A DNA stretch of 64,000 nt. It comes from Verrucomicrobiota bacterium (lineage in GTDB: Bacteria; Verrucomicrobiota; Verrucomicrobiia; Opitutales; UBA953). Within the stretch, counting starts at the first letter, position 1, and the number at the start of each line of letters is the position of its first letter. Where the stretch lies: positions 62,001 through 126,000 of the forward strand of contig SUVQ01000006.1 in the NCBI GenBank assembly GCA_015061905.1. Reading direction: 5' to 3'. Made by a program: the position numbers and the translations under genes. The notes under the pieces are model-generated. The model ran no database searches and was not told where the DNA came from. It saw nothing but the letters and a program-made list of their open reading frames with translations. Of this stretch, positions 61,219 to 64,000 are shown in pieces.

Positions 61219-62064
61219 TTAACGATCGGAGGAATACGGATCGGCGGTCCACCAATTTCCTTCGTTGGAAAACGCTCCGCTTTTCGCGTCCGCATCGGTA
61301 AATTTCACGGGAACGTTGGCATCCGTCGCCGCCTTGAGCGCGTCGCGCGAGGGGAAACGGATTTCAAGATTCCGGTTTCCGGTGTCGCGAATTTCCAAAA
61401 CGCCGCGGGCTTTCAAAATCATCGGGCGGTTTTCGGAGATTTGGACATTATTCAAAACCGCAGCGCGCTGCGACCTTGCCGCGCCGAAGCGATCCGTTAT
61501 CGTAATGAGTTGCGGAACTTTCGAGACAAGTTGAAATTCGTAGGTTTGCGTGTCCGGAGTCGAAACGGCGGAAGTGCTTGCCGTTTCGACGGGAACGTCG
61601 TCCCCGCCGAGCATACTGATACCGACGGCGACGCCAACGATCACCACCAAAACGGCGACAACCGCCACGACGAGGCGACTTCCGCCCGCGTTCATCCATT
61701 TTCCGAAAGAGAACGTTTCTTTACTGCCGGAAAAAACGCTTCCGCCGTCGATTCCGGCGGCGTTCCCGCCGGTAGTGTTTTCCCCTCCGAGATGGGAACG
61801 ATGCCCGCCGCGTGCGCTCGCGCTGTGAAAGCTCAGGCTCGTGCGAAATTCCGCCACGAGGCGGTCGGCATCAAGCTTTAAGTATTTTGCGTAGATGCGC
61901 AGAAAGCCCACTTTGTAAACGTCGGCAAGCTTTATGCGTTCCGGAGCGTTTTCCTCAAGCGCGGCGAGAAAATCACTACGAATCTTCGTCGCTTCCGCCG
62001 CGCTACGAATATCGATTCCAAAGTTTTTGCGTGCCTCCGTGAGGCGTTCTCCGATGGTTGCCAT
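61219..62064 (-). CDS. RodZ-like HTH membrane protein
   Basis: A 281-residue protein with an N-terminal Cro/HTH_25 domain (GERLTEARKNFGIDIRSAAEATKIRSDFLAALEE region), then a Ser/Gly-rich linker, one membrane helix near 130-150 (LVVAVVAVLVVIVGVAVGIS) and a periplasmic DUF4115-like beta domain with TITDRFGAARSQRAAVL. This is the RodZ layout, linking MreB cell-shape machinery to the membrane. The exact orthology is moderate because the HTH family is broad. No mre genes are adjacent. Confidence 0.78.
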   Translation of the reverse strand: MATIGERLTEARKNFGIDIRSAAEATKIRSDFLAALEENAPERIKLADVYKVGFLRIYAKYLKLDADRLVAEFRTSLSFHSASARGGHRSHLGGENTTGGNAAGIDGGSVFSGSKETFSFGKWMNAGGSRLVVAVVAVLVVIVGVAVGISMLGGDDVPVETASTSAVSTPDTQTYEFQLVSKVPQLITITDRFGAARSQRAAVLNNVQISENRPMILKARGVLEIRDTGNRNLEIRFPSRDALKAATDANVPVKFTDADAKSGAFSNEGNWWTADPYSSDR

Positions 62065-62133
62065 AGATGAATAACGAAAAAATTTATTAAATTCCTGCCG
62101 GCTTCGACTGACAATTGTTTTTTTAGTCTTTTG

Positions 62134-63186
62134 CTACGCGCCGGGCGTTCCCGGGCTTCCCATGGCGGAGAGCAGACGCTCGTTCAGTTCCTGCGCGGGA
62201 TCGTGTCCCATTTCGCGCAAAGTGTGAACCATTACGGCAACTTCGACCAAGCGCGCCATATCGCGTCCCGAGCGCACCGCCAACTGAATTTTCGGGATTC
62301 GTTTTCCCAAAACCTCAAACGCCTGCGTTTCCATGCCCGTGCGCTCTTCTTCCATGCCGTCTTTCCAGTGAACCAAAGAAACGACCAAATCAATGCGCTT
62401 AGAACGGCGAACGGAACGCACGCCGAACATGCTGGCGACATTGATGATTCCGATTCCGCGGCACTCCATAAAACCGTAATTAAGTTCTTTTGACGAGCCG
62501 ATGAGCGTGTTGTCGCCCACGAGCCGCACCGTCACGTAATCGTCCGCGACCAGCAAGTAGCCGCGCTCAATCAGCGCCAACGCGCACTCGCTTTTCCCGA
62601 CGCCGCTTTCTCCGCGGATCAAAACGCCCTTCCCGCGCACTTCCATCAGCGTGCCGTGAATATTCGTAACGGGTGCAAATTCCTGATCGAGCAGCATCGT
62701 TGCCTCTGCCGTAAAATCCTTTGATTTGAGGCGGGAACGCAAAACGGGAACGCCAAACGAGTTCGCGAGGTCTATCATCGAGGGCGTCGGGCGCAGTCCG
62801 CGCGAAACAATGATTCCGGGAATGCCTTTGGAAAAAATTTCTTCGAGCAAAACCATCTGCGTTTCCGGGCGCAAATCGCTCAGATAGGAAATTTCACCCG
62901 CGCCGAAAAGCTGAAGACGGCGATTTCCGAAATGTTTAAAATAGCCGGTCAAAGCCAGCGCGGGACGATTCAGAGATTTTTCCCCGATAACGTTGTCCAA
63001 CCCTTTTTCGCCGGCGACGAGTTCGATGTCGAGCCGGTCTTTCGCGCTGCGGTAAAAATCGCGCACGGTAACCTGATGTTGGCGATGAACGGTTTCCACG
63101 CGTTCGGCTTTCACATCGTCAAATCCGAGAGAATCGGAAGAAAGCGATTCCATGGGGTCATTGCTCGCAAATAAGCTTTCGGACAT
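62134..63186 (-). CDS. hprK: HPr kinase/phosphorylase
   Basis: Phosphorylates HPr on Ser46 in response to metabolites, in carbon control or nitrogen-type PTS signalling. The 350-residue product starts at the ATG at 63186, and an upstream in-frame extension lacks family character. It has about 30 extra N-terminal residues. The catalytic P-loop is GVLIRGESGVGKSECALALI, and the HprK signature region ELNYGFMECRGIGIINV and HTLREMGHDPAQELNERL are conserved. It is divergent from galK with a 185-bp gap. No ptsH is in the window. Confidence 0.93.
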   Translation of the reverse strand: MSESLFASNDPMESLSSDSLGFDDVKAERVETVHRQHQVTVRDFYRSAKDRLDIELVAGEKGLDNVIGEKSLNRPALALTGYFKHFGNRRLQLFGAGEISYLSDLRPETQMVLLEEIFSKGIPGIIVSRGLRPTPSMIDLANSFGVPVLRSRLKSKDFTAEATMLLDQEFAPVTNIHGTLMEVRGKGVLIRGESGVGKSECALALIERGYLLVADDYVTVRLVGDNTLIGSSKELNYGFMECRGIGIINVASMFGVRSVRRSKRIDLVVSLVHWKDGMEEERTGMETQAFEVLGKRIPKIQLAVRSGRDMARLVEVAVMVHTLREMGHDPAQELNERLLSAMGSPGTPGA

Positions 63187-63371
63187 AGCGTTGACAAAGT
63201 TAACTTCACCGAGCCCGGAATGGCAACGCGTTTTTGATTGAAAAAAAAGCGGACGGGAACGCGGAAAAACTTCCCTTCCGTTAAATTTCTGTTTGGCGGG
63301 AACGGCGAAAAAGCTTAGAGTGGCGGCACTTTTCAACGTAAACGTCTTAACTACCAAAATCCCCCTCAACT

Positions 63372-64000
63372 ATGAGCATTCAGGAATTCTTCCAATCTCA
63401 ATTCAATACTGCCCCCGAAGCTGTTGCCCAAGCGCCGGGCCGCCTCGAATTTATCGGCAACCACGTCGATTACAACAAAGGTCTCGTCATGGGCGTTGCC
63501 ATCGACAAACACATTTCCGTCGCCGTTTCGCTTCGCGATGACGACGAAATTCACATGGCGAGCGCAGGTTTGAACGCGACGGGAACGGTCAAGCTCAACG
63601 AAGTTTGCCTGCAAAAAGGTCCGCAAGCTTTCATGAATTACCCGCTCGGCGTTTTTGAAATGCTCCGCAAAGCGGGAATGAAAGCGGAACGCGGCTTCAA
63701 CCTTGCGGATGACTCAACCGTTCCGACAGGTGCCGGCGTCAGCTCCTCCGCCGCCATCGAGCTCGCGACCGCCTACGCGCTCTGCAAAATTTACAATTTC
63801 CCGATGTCGAAAATTGACATCGTGCGCACGGGACAAAAAGCGGAAAACATTTTCGTCGGCATGCCCTGCGGCATTCTCGACCAAGGCGTTTCCGGCTTCG
63901 GCGAAAAAGACGCGATTGTGCGCATTGACTGCAAAACGGAAGAATTTTCCACGCGCCCGATTCCGGCGGGAACGGTCTTCTGGGTTTTCAATTCGATGGT
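63372..64000 (+). CDS. galK: Galactokinase (3' end outside window)
   Basis: GHMP-family kinase phosphorylating galactose in the Leloir pathway. Reading from the ATG at 63372 the frame stays open to the window end (about 209 codons, about half the gene). It contains the galactokinase signature APGRLEFIGNHVDYNKGLVM and the ATP-binding DDSTVPTGAGVSSSAAIELA, then CGILDQGVSGFGEKDAI. The sugar-binding GNHVDYN fits galactose (family knowledge). The divergent hprK shares the upstream region. Confidence 0.9.
   Translation, partial: MSIQEFFQSQFNTAPEAVAQAPGRLEFIGNHVDYNKGLVMGVAIDKHISVAVSLRDDDEIHMASAGLNATGTVKLNEVCLQKGPQAFMNYPLGVFEMLRKAGMKAERGFNLADDSTVPTGAGVSSSAAIELATAYALCKIYNFPMSKIDIVRTGQKAENIFVGMPCGILDQGVSGFGEKDAIVRIDCKTEEFSTRPIPAGTVFWVFNSM

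Overview
The window is a GC-balanced chromosomal stretch from a Gram-negative bacterium. Diderm features include lipoproteins with apolipoprotein N-acyltransferase (Lnt), GmhA, Mpl and a RodZ-like protein. A PEP-CTERM-anchored secreted protein, HPr kinase, carboxynorspermidine decarboxylase and many secreted glycan/peptide hydrolases make Verrucomicrobiota (Opitutia-like, possibly gut-associated) the best guess. That placement is inference from gene content only.

Layout. 0-6.4 kb: partial gmhA, a GH16 beta-glucanase, a lipoprotein, a metallophosphoesterase lipoprotein, an IdeS/Mac-like cysteine protease with a PEP-CTERM tail, an acyltransferase-3 and an AlbA_2/Schlafen-type protein. 6.4-10.2 kb: an SMR guanidinium-type exporter, two coupled lipoproteins, a HARE-HTH/Mrr endonuclease and an AT-rich orphan membrane protein. 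10.2-25.5 kb: housekeeping and catabolic genes (a divergent purA, mpl, ilvD, tRNA-His, GH13, S9 peptidase, AspT/YidE-type transporter, peroxiredoxin, ettA). 25.6-34.7 kb: a tightly packed minus-strand block holding a dynamin-like protein, a second dynamin-like GTPase, a membrane-anchored GTPase, a zinc-ribbon membrane protein, a PqiA-like protein and a giant Sel1-repeat protein, headed by a small secreted zinc-finger-like protein. 35-48 kb: icd, dinB, an EamA transporter, lnt, argA, nspC, tyrA, an FGE-like protein, prfA and a methyltransferase. 48-58 kb: dnaA, a probable oriC with TTATTCACA boxes, mazG, a YgjP-type hydrolase, a Fic AMPylator with palindromic upstream sites, and gyrA/gyrB. 58-64 kb: an MFS transporter, a carboxyltransferase lacking its biotin site, a RodZ-like protein, hprK and the start of galK.

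The most striking signal is not a gene. The 7-mer GGGAACG (extended consensus GCGGGAACGC) occurs about 205 times by hand count over both strands, roughly once per 310 bp, against about 8 expected by chance. It is found in both orientations without strand skew, inside genes and as inverted pairs forming terminators. This is the behaviour of a DNA uptake sequence or a HIP1-type iterated word. It is depleted across the GTPase/dynamin block (none from about 28.87 to 32.17 kb) and the Mrr/orphan segment, which marks those as probable recent acquisitions. The GTPase block is the best candidate for an undescribed membrane-associated conflict or stress system.
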